This document shows positions 35,060 through 45,992 of a stretch of 64,000 nt of DNA, piece by piece. Where the stretch lies: positions 19,816,001-19,880,000 of the forward strand of contig NC_134728.1 of assembly GCF_049634645.1 (NCBI RefSeq), in the 5' to 3' direction. Source of the stretch: Pelodiscus sinensis. Its lineage: Eukaryota > Chordata > Testudines > Trionychidae. The translations under genes were made by a program, and so were the position numbers. The notes beneath the pieces are model-generated. The model was not told where the DNA came from. It saw only the letters and a list, made by a program, of their open reading frames with translations, and made no database searches. The stretch's first letter is position 1, and every line of letters starts with the position of its first letter.

Positions 35060-35251
35060 CAGTGGTTCTTACACTGTGTTCTGGGGAACACCCGTGTGCC
35101 GCAAGGCAGTCGGAGGCGTGCTGCAGAGAACAACAGGGTTCAAAATGGCCACCCTTATTTTTTTTGGTTCAGCAAAAAATCCTCGGTGTTCCTCATTAAA
35201 AAACAAAGATTGTTTGGTGTTCCTTGGTCTTAAAACGTTGAAGAAACACTG
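35060..35251. mobile_element. Short hAT MITE in SLC9A8 intron 1
   Basis: Starts CAGTGGTTCTTACACTGTG and ends AAGAAACACTG. Flanking CTCTAGGG (35052-35059) and ATCTAGGG (35252-35259) match at seven of eight. It sits about 90 bases before the CpG island begins. Confidence 0.8.
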
Positions 35252-35619
35252 ATCTAGGGGGACCAGACCACGCTGTTTCAAGGGGGGGGGGAATGGGCTC
35301 ACAGGGACTGCGCTAAGGTGACAGCAGTGGACTGGCCCATTTCGCGGGGGAGGGGGAGTCTGGCGATATCTGCAGCGGGTGCCAGGGCCCCCACAGCGAC
35401 GTCAGGGCCCGCTGGTCTGGAGGGGGCAGGTCTCAGCCGTACACTCGCCGGATAAGGCCGGGCACTGGAGCTGGGAAGGGTGGGGTGGTTATCAACACTG
35501 CCTCTCCCCCACAGCGAGGGGGCCAGAAATGAAGGGCTCGGCCTCTCGTCCCGACTGAGGGGCGCCCTGGTGGGGAGTGGTCCCCTCCCTCCCCGCGTCC
35601 CTAGAAAGAGTCAACTCAC

Positions 35620-35633
35620 TCCACTTCCGCCAT
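35620..35633 (-). CDS. SLC9A8: SLC9A8 coding exon 1 (start codon exon)
   Basis: On the minus strand the start codon is at 35633-35631. Fourteen coding bases (M-A-E-V plus two bases of codon 5) are followed by a GTGAGT donor at 35619-35614. The two leftover bases join the single first base of exon 2 to give Glu5. The short acidic MAE start matches the family's N terminus. No in-frame ATG is visible in the roughly 20 bases upstream that I checked. The exon lies in a CpG island, and its first codons also form an ETS-like GGAAGTG. The transcription start is not defined. I am fairly sure, because the reading frame runs on into an unmistakable exon 2. Confidence 0.8.
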
Positions 35634-35838
35634 CGTGCCGCTCGCCCCGCCCCTCCCACCTGAGTCCTCCTCAGGCTCGGGGCGGGGCTGGGGGCAGCGC
35701 ACCTCCGACTTCCGGGTTCTAGCGGCGGCAGCGGCCGTGCTCGCGACAACTCTATGGTGAGAGAAAGGGCGGGAAGCGGGAGCATGCGTAAGAGGGGAGG
35801 CTTGGGTGTAACGGACACAGAAAAGGTACGAGAACAGC

Positions 35839-35846
35839 TCACGTGA
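35839..35846. promoter_or_regulatory. E-box/CLEAR-like TCACGTGA motif
   Basis: A palindromic TCACGTGA followed by CCC, about 205 bases upstream of the SLC9A8 start codon. This is the core bound by USF and by MiT/TFE factors in lysosomal-gene (CLEAR) promoters. NHE8 acts in Golgi and late endosomes, so regulation by this class of factor is plausible but inferred from one motif only. Confidence 0.4.
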
Positions 35847-36000
35847 CCCGGGGTGGTTTCATATGACGCGTGGGAACTGTACTTCCCGTAACAGTGAGCG
35901 CTATCGCCCCGCGGGGGGAGGGGAGGCTGACGCGGCGTCATGCCAGTGCGTTGTGCCCTGGTGCGGTTGCCACAGCATCGAGCCGTTTCCTCATGCGGTT

Positions 36001-36774
36001 GCCATGGCATCGTGCTGTGTCATCTTGTCGTCATCAGTTCCCCTCCCGTCGGTATCCCGAGATTTCATAACAGCCGTGGGGGTTCCTGTTATTGCCATCC
36101 AAGGCGTTAGTACACGGCACGGTTTACAGAGCGTGCTCCACCGCCGCCAAGAGGAGTGTGAGGATGGGGGGAGAGGGGGAGGACACAACTCTTCAATGAC
36201 AGTCGAGCTTGGGGTGTAATCACATGCCTGGAAGAGCTGGGGCTGTAAGAAAACAGCATCGCCTCAGACTTTCTCCCTACAATTGAAAGTGCTGGCAAGC
36301 AAGGCTGCGTCAGCTGATGGCGTGGTTGTGTGTAGCCCTGCCAGCGCTGTGCTCTCACACCGCATCTACATGTAATGCTGCTGCGTAAAAAACATCTCTG
36401 CCTTGCCAGGCCTCCTCATGCGGGACTTCCATTCAGTGACACGGACACTCTTGTGACTGGAAGCATGGCGCCATGTCATTTTCGATGTCAAAACATGGTG
36501 TTTTGCTGCCGTGATTGCATCGGGAAGTACCGCTGATGTTTAAATGCTCAAGTGGGGTACTTCATCACTGCAAAATATCTCCCTGCTAGGTCAGAATGGT
36601 TCGGCCATCCTGATGCTAAACCAAAGCGCAGTGGTCTATCAATATAATTGTATCAAACTACTGCCAAGCTCAATCAGAAAACTTTCTCAAAATCAATATC
36701 AAAACATGGATGAAAATTTCATTAATTCATCCAAATGTCACCAAATTGTGCCCAAAGAAAGGGAAATGACAACT
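36001..36774. other. Unassigned sequence beyond the CpG island
   Basis: G+C falls gradually. A repeated 'gttgccatggcatcgtgctg'-type motif occurs near 35970-36020. No gene recognised. Confidence 0.4.
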
Positions 36775-36960
36775 GAATGGTTAGAACATAAGCCTGGGAC
36801 ATGGGAAATTCAGTTTCAGTCCTCTGCCTTGCCTCACACTTCCTGTGTGACCAGTGTCATTTAACTTGTGCCACAGTTACACATCTATAAAATAGGGATG
36901 ATAGCACTTTGGTGTTGTGAGGATAAATACATTAAAGATTGTAAGGAAGTGAGATACTAT
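36775..36960 (+). repeat. MIR-like SINE
   Basis: 'gaatggttagaacataagcc', 'cttcctgtgtgaccagtgtc', 'ctataaaatagggatgatag' and 'tgaggataaatacattaaag' follow the MIR order: tRNA-derived head, core, 3' end. Confidence 0.65.
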
Positions 36961-38569
36961 GGTGACAGGGGTCCATATTAAGTACTGTTCCACTTCCATG
37001 ATATTCCATTGTAAGGCTCTTAACTCCTGTTGGGAATCTAAGGACATATCACTTTCCAATATGTGTGCCTCAAGAAAATGGCTGGGTTTGTTCATGCAGG
37101 CATATGTGCATTTTGGGTGCATTTTTTAGATCTTTTTGTAGTTGGAACCCCAGTATAATTATGATTATTATTCAGGTCAGATCAAACTTTGCATGTTAAG
37201 CTCTGATTCCTATCAGATGACAGTAAATGATACTACCTGCTTCTGTCCCCAGTGTCTTGTGGGTTAGCACGGGAGTGCATAAGTCTAAGGGAACAAATCC
37301 AGACAGAAAATCTCTAATAGAGCCCCGAAGGCAGACAACAGTGAGGTTTAATAAACTCTCTTCTGGCAACTCATGCAACTCCCCTGGCCCTAGATGGAGC
37401 AGCCTTGACTTTTCCCTGGAGTTTACTTGCACAGTTGAGGGGCGGTGTGGCCCCAGGCAAATCATGCTTTCCACATTTTTCTTGCATAGTGTCACAGGTC
37501 ACGCTTCCCCTCAGCACCCCAGGGTCATCATCAGGGGTGCGTCCGGCCCCTTTTTGGGCATCCACCCAATGCCTACTGTCTTGAGTCCCCAGTACTCCTT
37601 AAGTGCTGGATCCCCGGGCGCTAGCCCCGGTCCCACTTGGTTAGTCTCTATCACGAACGGAGGAGAGAGGGACCTGGGCCCACCCTCGCTCCAGGTCCCA
37701 ACCCAGGACCCTAAGGACAGGGACACGCTTCCCTGCCTGTTTGGTGGGGTGTGCCGTAACTCACCAACCCTCAAGCAGCTTCCTGGCTCCACCGCTCAGT
37801 CCTGGGTCACTTCCTCTCCTCCGTGCCATCCGGTCTCAGCGTCCGCCCCGCGGTCGCCCCGCATCGACCTGGGCTTCTCCCTCCCTGGCTCCTTTTACTC
37901 CCTGTTCCTCTCTTATGGCCTTCCCCTCTTCTGCTCCCTGTTCCTCTGCTTCTTCTTTCCCTTCTTCCTCCTCTCTTATCTCCTCGCTTACCTCCTTCTC
38001 CCCCCGGGGCTTCCCAGGCCCTCCTTTAAATGCCGTGCCGTCTTCTGACGTCATGCCCGGCCGGCCCGCGGCATGGGCCGTGATGTCATCACTCGCCTCG
38101 GGAGGATTCTGTGGAGCAGCCCTGGAGCAGGCAGCGCATGTTTGGCGCGCCACCGCCGCCTCCCCCCACAGAGCCGCTGCCGGATCAGCTGCAGTGTGGG
38201 GCTCGGGGCCCATGGTGGGGCCTGCGCCAGCGGGCTCTGCAGCCCCATCATATATAGGCATATGCAGAGAGTACTACGTCTTTGTCACAAATGGAGAGGG
38301 CACATTTTGTTGCTTGCTCCTACAGGAAAACATGGGAAGCTGCAATTTACCAATTATAAGCCAGCTCAGCTGGTGTAGAACTCAGTGCTAGGGGTAATTT
38401 TCATCATTGGGAGAAGTCATTGTACTGCATTGGTCAGATATCACTCACCTAAAGCTGAGTAGCTTGTAGGATTCTGACCTGCCACAGTCTGCTTTGCCTT
38501 TTCGGGTACATGAGACTAGGATAAAATCCAAATGCAAACTGCAAATTCAGTACCAGACAAAGTAAAAAA
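36961..38569. other. GC-rich unassigned block
   Basis: At 37220-38270 is a C/T-rich block with an open frame of 273 codons on the plus strand. Its translation is Pro/Ser/Leu-rich with no domain, so I do not call a gene. An AATAAA occurs near 37350. It could be an LTR or a transposon body, but no ends are found. Confidence 0.35.
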
Positions 38570-38584
38570 GCAATCCATATTTTT

Positions 38585-39250
38585 AGACTTGGAAGTTGGA
38601 ACATCAAGACTCTCTCCTCATGTATGACATATGACCTGGAAAAGACAGATTGTATTAGAAAGATAGCTCTAATCAAACAGGAACTGAACACTACTTAAAT
38701 GTTGTTAATTGCAGGGTTACAGGTGACTAGACTGGCTGATGTAGGTTACATCAGGGGAAAAAATTACATTCTTTTGGAAAGGAAAACATGAGGTAGGATT
38801 CAGAAGGAAGAACACCCTTCTGAGAATGATACAAACAATTGCTAAGTCTGAGAGAAGATTACTATACTGCAACTCCATACTTTGTGTGGATCAGTTAGTA
38901 TAAGTAATATTTTTGCACCAACTTTAAACAATGAACCTGATTGTAACTTGATCCCAAGACAAGGTAAGCTGTTTCTGCTCAATTATTTTAATGCCAAAGT
39001 TGGTTCTAACCATGAAGCCTGGCTTTCTTGTATAAGACACCATGTAATAGGAAAAATGAATGAAAATAGTCAGCAGCTTCTAGAATTGTGTGCTGTATAT
39101 AAACTTTGGACTATAATAACCTATTTTTGTGACAAACCTCAGCACAAAATATACTGGTGGCATCCAAGATCTGGCCACAGACACCAATTTGACATGGTGC
39201 TGACTTGAAGATGCAATCTTCAATGTACTAACACTCATTCCTGTCATAGC
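38585..39250 (+). pseudogene. LINE endonuclease remnant
   Basis: Frames include SISNIFAPTLNNE, then LNYFNAKVGSNHEAW, IGKMNENSQQLLELC and a C-terminal HPRSGHRHQFDMVL. These are the endonuclease/exonuclease/phosphatase-fold motifs 'LGDFNARVG', 'N.NGQRLLE' and 'HPRS.HWHQ.D'. The usual G-D of the catalytic GDFN is changed to N-Y in front of FN, and frame breaks exist, so it is inactive. Confidence 0.65.
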
Positions 39251-39619
39251 ACAGATAGTGATACAAACCACTCACTAATTATAATCAGAGTAATAATATG
39301 CCCTACATTGATATATAACGCTAAGAACAAAGGTCATATTCAAATAAATATTCTGAAAATGTGAGCCTAAATTGTGTGCAAAATTTAACAAGTCCCTTGC
39401 CAGTGCTTACCTAAAAATGCTGAAGGTGATTCAGTGAAAATGTGGAAATCTCAGCAGAAAAGGATTTCTGAAATCTGGCTTAATACATTTGGTCCAAAAA
39501 AACCCAGAAAACAAGACTGGTTTGAATGTTATGAGCAGGAGTTGCAACCATTCTTTCAAGCAAAGAAAGAAGCTTATGCAAAACGTATTGAGATGCTGTC
39601 AAGGGGCTGGATCCCTTGA

Positions 39620-40830
39620 CAGTCAAAATGCCCCAAGGTTGGGGGCAATGTCCCTTCTCCGCAGGGCAAATGCAGTCCTGCAGGCTTAGTCCCCAAACAC
39701 ACTCCTCTGTCTTGGGGTATGTCTACACTGCCACCCTAGTTTGAACTAGGATGGCTAATGTAGGCATTCGAACTTACAAATGAAGCCCGGGATTTAAATA
39801 TCCCGGGCTTCATTTGCATGTTCCCGGGCGCTGCCATTTTTAAATGCCCCATAGTTCGAACTACCTGCCCGCGGCTACACGCAGCACGGACTAGGTAGTT
39901 CGAATTAAAGCTCCTAATTCGAACAACCATTATTCCTCCTGCAAGGAAGTTTAATGGTAGTTCGAATTAGGAGCTTTAATACAAACTACCTAGTCCGTGC
40001 CGCGTATAACAGTGGGCAAGTAGTTCCAACTATGGGGCATTTAAAAATTGTAGCGCCTGGGAACAAGCAAATGAAGCCCGGGATATTTAAATACCGGGCT
40101 TCATTTGCAAGTTCGAATGCCTACATTAGCCATCCTAGTTCAAACTAGGGTGGCAGTGTAGACATACCCTTGGAGTTACTCTATCCTAGAAGTATAATCC
40201 ACAGGTAAATCTCCTCAGGCTGTTAGGGAGCAGGGTACCGGGGGGTGAGGTGGTAGGGGGACCCAGGCTCTCCTGTTCCACCAGGTCCCAGCCCAGGGCT
40301 TTGTTGGCAGTGGAGGATTTCACTACCTGTTCATCGGGGATGCTATCTGAAGTGCGCTGAGCTCCCAGAGGACAATCCTCCACCCTGGGCCACTTCCTAC
40401 TGTCCCCAGTGAACCGCTTAGCTCTCACGGTGTTGCTCAGTGGATCTGACCCTCGTGGATGGTGGATGACTCTCTGGTCGGGGCTGTCTCTGGGGCTGCG
40501 GCTGAAGCGGCTGCTGCTGGGGGTCGCTGCTCCTGGGGTGGCTGTGGCAGCTTCTGCCAGGGTCGCTGGTTCTGGGGCGGCGGCAGCGGCTGCTGCTGCT
40601 GCACGGGCAGCTCAGGAGCTCCGACCTGAGCTCCTTCCCCTCTGGCAGTCCCCCCTGACTGGTTTTCTCCGCTGTCTCTTATACTGTTCCAGCACTTCCT
40701 CTGCCCACAGAGTCTTAACCCCCTCCCCCTTCTTCAGTGCAGGGTACAATCTCTCTGTCACAGAAGCCTATGCCTTTATCCTTAAAAAACCTGTGAAAAG
40801 CAAAAGGGTAATTGCAGAAAGTTTCAAGGA
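39620..40830. other. GC-rich insertion of unknown class inside the LINE
   Basis: It separates two parts of the same LINE and is itself split by the MITE at 39715-40169. The right part (40175-40780) holds GCT/GCG-rich text and 'cacttcctactgtccccagt'. An 80-codon minus-strand frame (40428-40186) has no recognised domain. It may be a solo LTR; the ends are not defined. Confidence 0.35.
39715..40169. mobile_element. Fold-back MITE with TTG duplication
   Basis: Starts GGGTATGTCTACACTGCC and ends GGCAGTGTAGACATACCC. TTG lies on both sides (39712-39714 and 40170-40172). The arms repeat 'aaatgaagcccgggat' and 'ggcatttaaaaatt'-type blocks in opposite orientation. It is closely related to the element at 17053-17429 but with a different centre. 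Confidence 0.8.
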
Positions 40831-41589
40831 AATGTGCTAATAAGTCCTAGATAAACCTATGCCACAGTATACAATCTGCAGCAGATGCTAGAAATCTGTG
40901 AACCATGTATGATGGCATTAAAAGAGCTCTTGGACCAACAATATCCAAAGTAGCTCCTATCAGATCTAAAGATGGTGACATCTTGACAGACAAATCACAG
41001 CAGATGGCGGGTTGAGCAGAAAATTATTTAGAGCTATACTATCCTACTAATGACATTGCTGATAACACACTTAAAGATACCTTGAAGTTTGATATACTGA
41101 TTGTGCTTGTTCAAGAACCAAGCATTGAAGAGCTGGATAAGGCTTGTTATTGGGAAAACAACTGGAAAAGACTACATTCCAGCAGAAATACAGAAAACCA
41201 ACTCTTTTTCTATATATAGTTTCCTCTTTCAGTGTTGGAAAGGGACAAGTTCCTCAGGACATGTGAGTGGCAATCTTTCCATGTCAATATGCAAAGCACA
41301 GTGCAATTTAAAATAAACTTCTCTAAAAGTTTTTAGATAAAAAGTGGAGTAACACAAGGATGTTTCTCGACACCTACGCTGCATGGAATATTCTTCTTGG
41401 TAATTTTTGAGCTAGCATTTTAAAATATAGAAGATCATACTTACCTTCATATGAGATCTCACAGCAAGCTGTTCAAGCATGCCAGACTGAAAATAAAGAC
41501 TAAGGTGTGAAGAGTTGACCTGAGAGAATTCCTCTACTGTTGCTGCTGCTGCTCTTGTCTCTGATAATGAAATTCACCTACAAGAACTC

Positions 41590-41888
41590 CTAAATAGCTT
41601 CCAAGATGCATATCAAACTTTTTCACTTACTGTTAGTGTGAAAAGGACAATAACTAAATGGCAAAGCACAGAATGCCAGCCTTCCATTACACTCAGTGAT
41701 ATCAGTCTCCAAACTATGGACTCATTTTGTTACCTGGGAGCTACTAACAACAAGAATTTGTCATTGGATGAGGAGTTGGACATACCTATTGGGAAGGCAG
41801 CCACCAACTTTGGTATCTCACAAAAATGAGCATGAAAGAACGAGAAGCTTATGATGAATACTAAAATCTTGATTTATAAGGTCTACAT
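41590..41888 (+). pseudogene. LINE reverse transcriptase C-terminal remnant
   Basis: The translation has ISLQTMDSFCYLGATNNKNL, then SLDEELDIPIGKAATNFG. This is the 'F.YLGS..S..LSLD.EL..RIGKAAT' motif after the RT palm in this LINE type. The catalytic palm itself is not recognisable upstream. The frame runs on to ILIYKVYI, where the hAT at 41889 interrupts it. Confidence 0.65.
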
Positions 41889-42501
41889 CAGGTGTGGGCA
41901 AAAGGGCCTCAGCAGGCCAGATGTGGCCCGCCAAGCGGGTGGATCTGGCCCTCCAAACAGGTGGATCCGGCCCGCGGAGGCCCTGCTGCTCCCCTGCCCC
42001 CAGGCCAATTAGGGCCTGGAGGTGGGGGAGTGCGCGAAGCCTCCTCCCACCCTGACGGAGCATGTGGAGCGCTGCATGCTGCTCACAGGGACAGGGAGGA
42101 GAGATGAGGAGGCCTCACGCGTTCCCCCGCCCCCAGGCCAATCAGAGTCTGGGGGCGGGGGAGTTGCGTGAAGCTTCCTTCGCCCTCCCCAGATCTGCGA
42201 GTAGCCCGTGGCATTTAGAAGTGCCACGTGCTCCTCACAGAGTGGGAGGAGGCTTCCCATGCTCTTCAGCCCCCAGACCCTGATTGGTCTAGGGGTAGGG
42301 GAGCGTGCCAAGCTTCTTCCAGGACATGGGTGCCTAGTGAGAAGGGGGGCAAAGGGGCTACCCCACCCCAGACCATCCATGGTCTGGGGGTGGGGGTAGC
42401 TCCACCCCTTCCTGTTTAGGCCCTACCCCTTCCGGGTTGCCCAAGACTACTTCAAACATTTTTTGAAGTGGCCCCTGGGCAAAAATTATTGCCCACCCTT
42501 G
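41889..42501. mobile_element. Non-autonomous hAT inside the LINE
   Basis: The termini are CAGGTGTGGGCAAA and TTGCCCACCCTTG. The surrounding LINE reading (…YKVYI / IST…) resumes about eight bases after the element, consistent with an 8-bp target duplication that has since decayed (GTCTACAT against GAATAGCA). The interior repeats 'caggccaatcagagtctggg'-like GC-rich blocks. Confidence 0.7.
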
Positions 42502-43100
42502 GAATAGCATATATCTACCCTGGCAACTGAACATTACTTTTGTTGTTCAGAGGAGTTAAAATGATACTCCCCCTCCCCCACCCCCAAAAAATGGTTTGCT
42601 GACAACAAGTGCTGGTGTGAGAAGTACAAAGCTAATGCCGCTCAGTGGGGGTGGAAATAATAGTGGCTGCTTTGCCCAATTTTTAGCAACATATAAGCTG
42701 TGTAGTAAGGCAAAGCCTTAGAATCATCATTAGGATTCATATGTTACCCACCCCAAAACCTTGTGCTGTAAGCACACCCTGAGAAAAGGGGACATGGCTA
42801 GTGCTGCTGGACATAGCTAGGGTGTGCTCTGGTGATCCTTGGCTGCTGGAATGGTTCTTGGGAGCCATAGGCAGCTGACCCAGTGAAAAGCATCCTTCAG
42901 TCATCCAGTGGCCCTAGGACTGGTGTGAAACAAAGATATGTTATAGCCACTTTTGCTGCTTTCCCCTCCCTGTCACCTGAGTTGTGCCTGCCACAGGCTC
43001 TAGGACCATGCCATGGTAGTCTGAAAATTTAGCTATAGTTTATTATTTTCTAGTGGGTTTTTTTAGGGTTATCATATTTCTTGACTGGTGTGAACAAGTC
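42502..43100. other. LINE tail and unassigned sequence
   Basis: The first 60 bases read as the LINE continuation. The rest, including a C-rich run at 42567-42588, is unassigned. Confidence 0.35.
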
Positions 43101-43494
43101 CAGTGGCTCTCAAACTTTCCAGAGTACTGTATCCCTTTCAGGAGGCTCATTTGTCTGGCAAGTTTCACCTCATTAAAAATGACTTGCTTACGATAGCAGG
43201 CATAAAAATACGAAAGTGCCACCACTCACTCATACTGAAAAAATGCTTACTTTCTCATTTGTACCATACAGTTATAAAATACATCAATTAGAATGTAAAT
43301 ATTGTACTTGTATTTCAGTATATAGTATATAGAGCAATATAATCAAGTCATTGTCAGTATGAAATTTTAGTTTTTGGTAGTGCTTTTTAGGTAGCCTATT
43401 GTCAAACCACGTAAGTGTCTAGATGAGTTGATGTTCCTCCTGGAAGATTTCTGCATGCTCCTAGGGTTATACATATCCCTGGTTGTAAGCACTG
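43101..43494. mobile_element. hAT-like element (CAGTGGCTCTCAAAC termini)
   Basis: The left terminus CAGTGGCTCTCAAACTTTCC is the Charlie-type hAT start. The right terminus GGTTGTAAGCACTG is its degraded complement. The interior text ('gtatccctttcaggaggctc', 'tttcacctcattaaaaatga') belongs to a widespread reptile hAT. No clean target duplication is seen. Confidence 0.6.
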
Positions 43495-43592
43495 ACCCAG
43501 AAGATCCACATTGTTTTTTAGCTTTGCTGAGGAAATGAGCCTTTAATAAAAAGGGATTTAAATGTGTCTAAAGTGCAAGATCAGTACTAGAA

Positions 43593-44032
43593 CAGGGACA
43601 GGTAACCACAAATAGTGGGTGGGTCACATGAGTGGCCCTCCTTCATGTCAATGGGCCACCGCAACCTGCAGCCCACTGGGGTTTCACCAGTGACCCTGTG
43701 GCCCCCCATCTGTCCCTCTCCTCACCCACCTCCTGTGCACTGGGGACTGTAGCTCCACACTTATCTGTTCCTCCTTCTCCTCCCTCCCAGCACTTTTGTG
43801 AATCTAGTTCTGGGAGGGAGGGAGAAGAGCGGGAATGGGGCGCAAATCAGATGACTTGTGGCTCCTCCAAAAGTGCTGGGAAGAAGTGGGGAGGTGTAGG
43901 AAGTGCGGAACTCTGGTGCCCCAGTGTGCAAGAGGCTCGTGGAGGAGAGGGCCAGGCAGGGGCGTTTGTGGGCCACATGTGGAGTCCCAGTGGACTGCAT
44001 GTGGCCTGTGGGCCACAGATTTCCTACCACTA
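43593..44032. mobile_element. hAT-like non-autonomous element
   Basis: The left end is CAGGGACAGGTAACC and the right end TTTCCTACCACTA. Flanking TACTAGAA and ACATAGCA share four of eight bases. The interior is GC-rich; the frame of 133 codons inside has no domain. Confidence 0.5.
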
Positions 44033-44451
44033 ACATAGCAGGAAGTCAGTTTAGCAATAGCTGTTTAACTCAGCTGAGGTAGAAGTGGGTGGGAGTAGCA
44101 GGTTTGTATAATTTTTGGTGATGCCCAGAATGGGTTCAAATCTCCCCCTTCTGTATAAGCTAAGTGCAGGGTGAGGACTGTGGGGTGGGGCTGGGAATGA
44201 GGGGCTCAGGGCTAGGGCAGAGGATTGGGATGTGGGCTTTGGAATGGGGCTAGGGATGAGGAGTTTGGGGTGCAGGCAGGCTGCCTCAGATCAGGGGCCA
44301 GAGGAGGACACTTCCCAGCCTTCTCTTCACTGGCATCAGCGAGCTCTAGGTGAAGGGCTCTCCTCTCCCAACCAGCCATGCCTGCTGATGGTGGGGAGGT
44401 AAAGAGGGCAATTGCCCAGGGACACGGTTGATTTAAAAGGGCTTGGAAAAG
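44033..44451. other. G-rich unassigned sequence
   Basis: Repeated 'ggggctgggaatgaggggct'-like G-rich text at 44175-44300. Probably part of an old transposon; no ends seen. Confidence 0.35.
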
Positions 44452-44592
44452 TGTTTCTTGATTCAAAGATGTTTTTGATATGCCTCATGCAGGTTCCAGG
44501 GTAGCTGAGGCAACAATATTTATTACTTGGCTGCCTCAGCTGCCCTGGAACCTGCATGGGGCATAGCAAAAGTGTCTGAATCAAGAGACTCT
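44452..44592. repeat. Long imperfect hairpin
   Basis: The arms of about 60 bases (44452-44511 and 44532-44592) are complementary with few mismatches. The best stretch pairs CATGCAGGTTCCAGGG with CCCTGGAACCTGCATG. The loop is about 20 bases (CAACAATATTTATTACTTGG region). It may be a small MITE or a hairpin transcript source. No similarity to a named miRNA is claimed. Confidence 0.6.
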
Positions 44593-45992
44593 GTGACATT
44601 TCCCCAGAGCAGGTTGGGTTGGCTCTGCTGGGGCTGCCTTGGGGCTCCTCCAGGTCCTTATCTCACTGCCTATGGGGGCAGAAGACCACAGGAAACATGG
44701 TGGGACAAGAATTCGGGAATGGAAATAAAAGGATGGGAAATGGGAAAAGGAATAAAAGGGTGGAGAACAGAGGAGTGGGGGGACCTGAACAGAGAATAGA
44801 AAATCAGAGACACGTAGAAAGGTGTCATGTAGGCATGCACCCAGCTTTAGTATAGGTAGGCTCTGAAGGAAGCAGAAGCATGTGCTGATGTGGAATGGAA
44901 GGAGGTTTGCAATGTGGGCAGGAAACCCAGGATCATAGGAAATCAGGTCAAGGAATATGGGCAGAGGAGAGGGACCTGGAAGAGGAATAAGGCACCAGGG
45001 GAGGCATATAGGGTGTTTGTGTATGGGAAATAGAGGGACACTGGAGATAGGGAAATACAGAGTTTATAGCAGAGGTGGGCAATGAAAGCTTCCTGCAGGT
45101 TCGATTGGCCAGGAATGGCAAACTATGGCCTGTGGGAGCTGTGGGTGGCCGTACCTGCAGATACAAGGTAAATAGTCTGACAAATTGCATGCAGGTTGCC
45201 CCCCATTGGTTTATAGTTTCCAGGCCAGAACTTGAACTGGTGTAAATTATTATAGCTCAGTTGAAGTCAAGTCTCAGCCTTTAAAGGTATACATTGCTAG
45301 CAGAGTTAACTCAGATGACCTCATTGGTCATTGCTCAGATAGCCAGGAACCAAACCACAGAGGGTTCCTAACTGCAAAATGCTCCATGGCAGAAAGTCAG
45401 TCTTTATTTCCTGTCCTTGATTCATAAGTGGAATGTACACATTGCTTTCTATTTTGATCTGGAGACATCACTGAAGGACAAAAACAAACTGCTAGTGACA
45501 CTGACAGTAACTGAACCAAATGCTAGCCTGGCATAATTGCACAGATGGGCTCTTCATGCTCTGAGAGAACTGGCAAAACACAAACTGATCATTTTTTGCA
45601 GGAGGAATTTCTGCAGACTTTTCTTTTATGGCTTTTTGATGTGTGTCTAATGAGCATCTGCAGACAAATGTGTGTGTTGAAATGTTTCCTTTAAAAGACC
45701 TCAGAAATTTCATAATTGTTTAAAACTCATCCAAAATGATGTGGCTGTTGGTATTGTTGTATTTAATTTTAGTTCTTGAATAATGTGAGTAGCCTAAATA
45801 TATAACTATGTGGCATATTAAGAGCAGCCATACATGAGTAACTTACCATACATAACTGTGCACTTGAAGCTTGGGAGAAATAAGTAATCTGAAGATATAG
45901 AATAATTTTTTCCCTCAGTTGTACCAGTGTAAATGTGGAGATAACTAGCTGCAGTCTGCAGAGTTTCTGTAGATTTACTCTGGAAGAAAGAG
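44593..45992. other. Unassigned intergenic sequence with a hAT fragment
   Basis: A hAT-like start CAGAGGTGGGCAATGAAAGC lies at 45070 and runs to about 45175, without its partner end. Otherwise G/A-rich then AT-rich sequence with no recognised gene. Confidence 0.4.

Larger units (their letters stand above)
35340..36000. promoter_or_regulatory. CpG island promoter of SLC9A8
   Basis: G+C and CpG density rise sharply here against an AT-rich background. The start codon exon of SLC9A8 (minus strand) lies inside, at 35620-35633. No TATA box is evident, which suits a housekeeping CpG promoter with dispersed starts. Putative sites are an ETS-type ACTTCCGG at 35708-35715, a TCACGTGA palindrome at 35839-35846 and, more weakly, a ZNF143-like ACTTCCCGTAA from 35881. 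Part of the island lies beyond the SLC9A8 start and could also serve a divergent plus-strand transcript. The boundaries are estimates by eye. Confidence 0.75.
38570..41888 (+). mobile_element. Old LINE with APE-type endonuclease, interrupted
   Basis: Sense-strand frames follow one LINE protein in order: an endonuclease (38585-39250), a DWFE...KK/A-rich linker (39434-39600), a pre-RT segment (about 40830-41200) and the end of the reverse transcriptase (41590-41880). A GC-rich block (39620-40830) carrying a MITE lies between the second and third parts. A hAT cuts it again at 41889, and a short continuation is seen at 42505-42560. It resembles the elements often annotated as 'craniofacial development protein 2-like'. 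The clade is left open (RTE-like or I-like). Confidence 0.7.

Noticed and set aside
35492..36010. 172-codon minus-strand frame in the CpG island
   Set aside because: It overlaps the SLC9A8 exon 1 region in another register and reads as Arg/Pro/Ser-rich CpG-island translation. The SLC9A8 start is better supported.
37227..38048. A 273-codon open frame on the plus strand
   Set aside because: Pro/Ser/Leu-rich low-complexity translation, no domain, no splice or promoter context, overlapping frames open on the other strand. GC-rich composition explains it.
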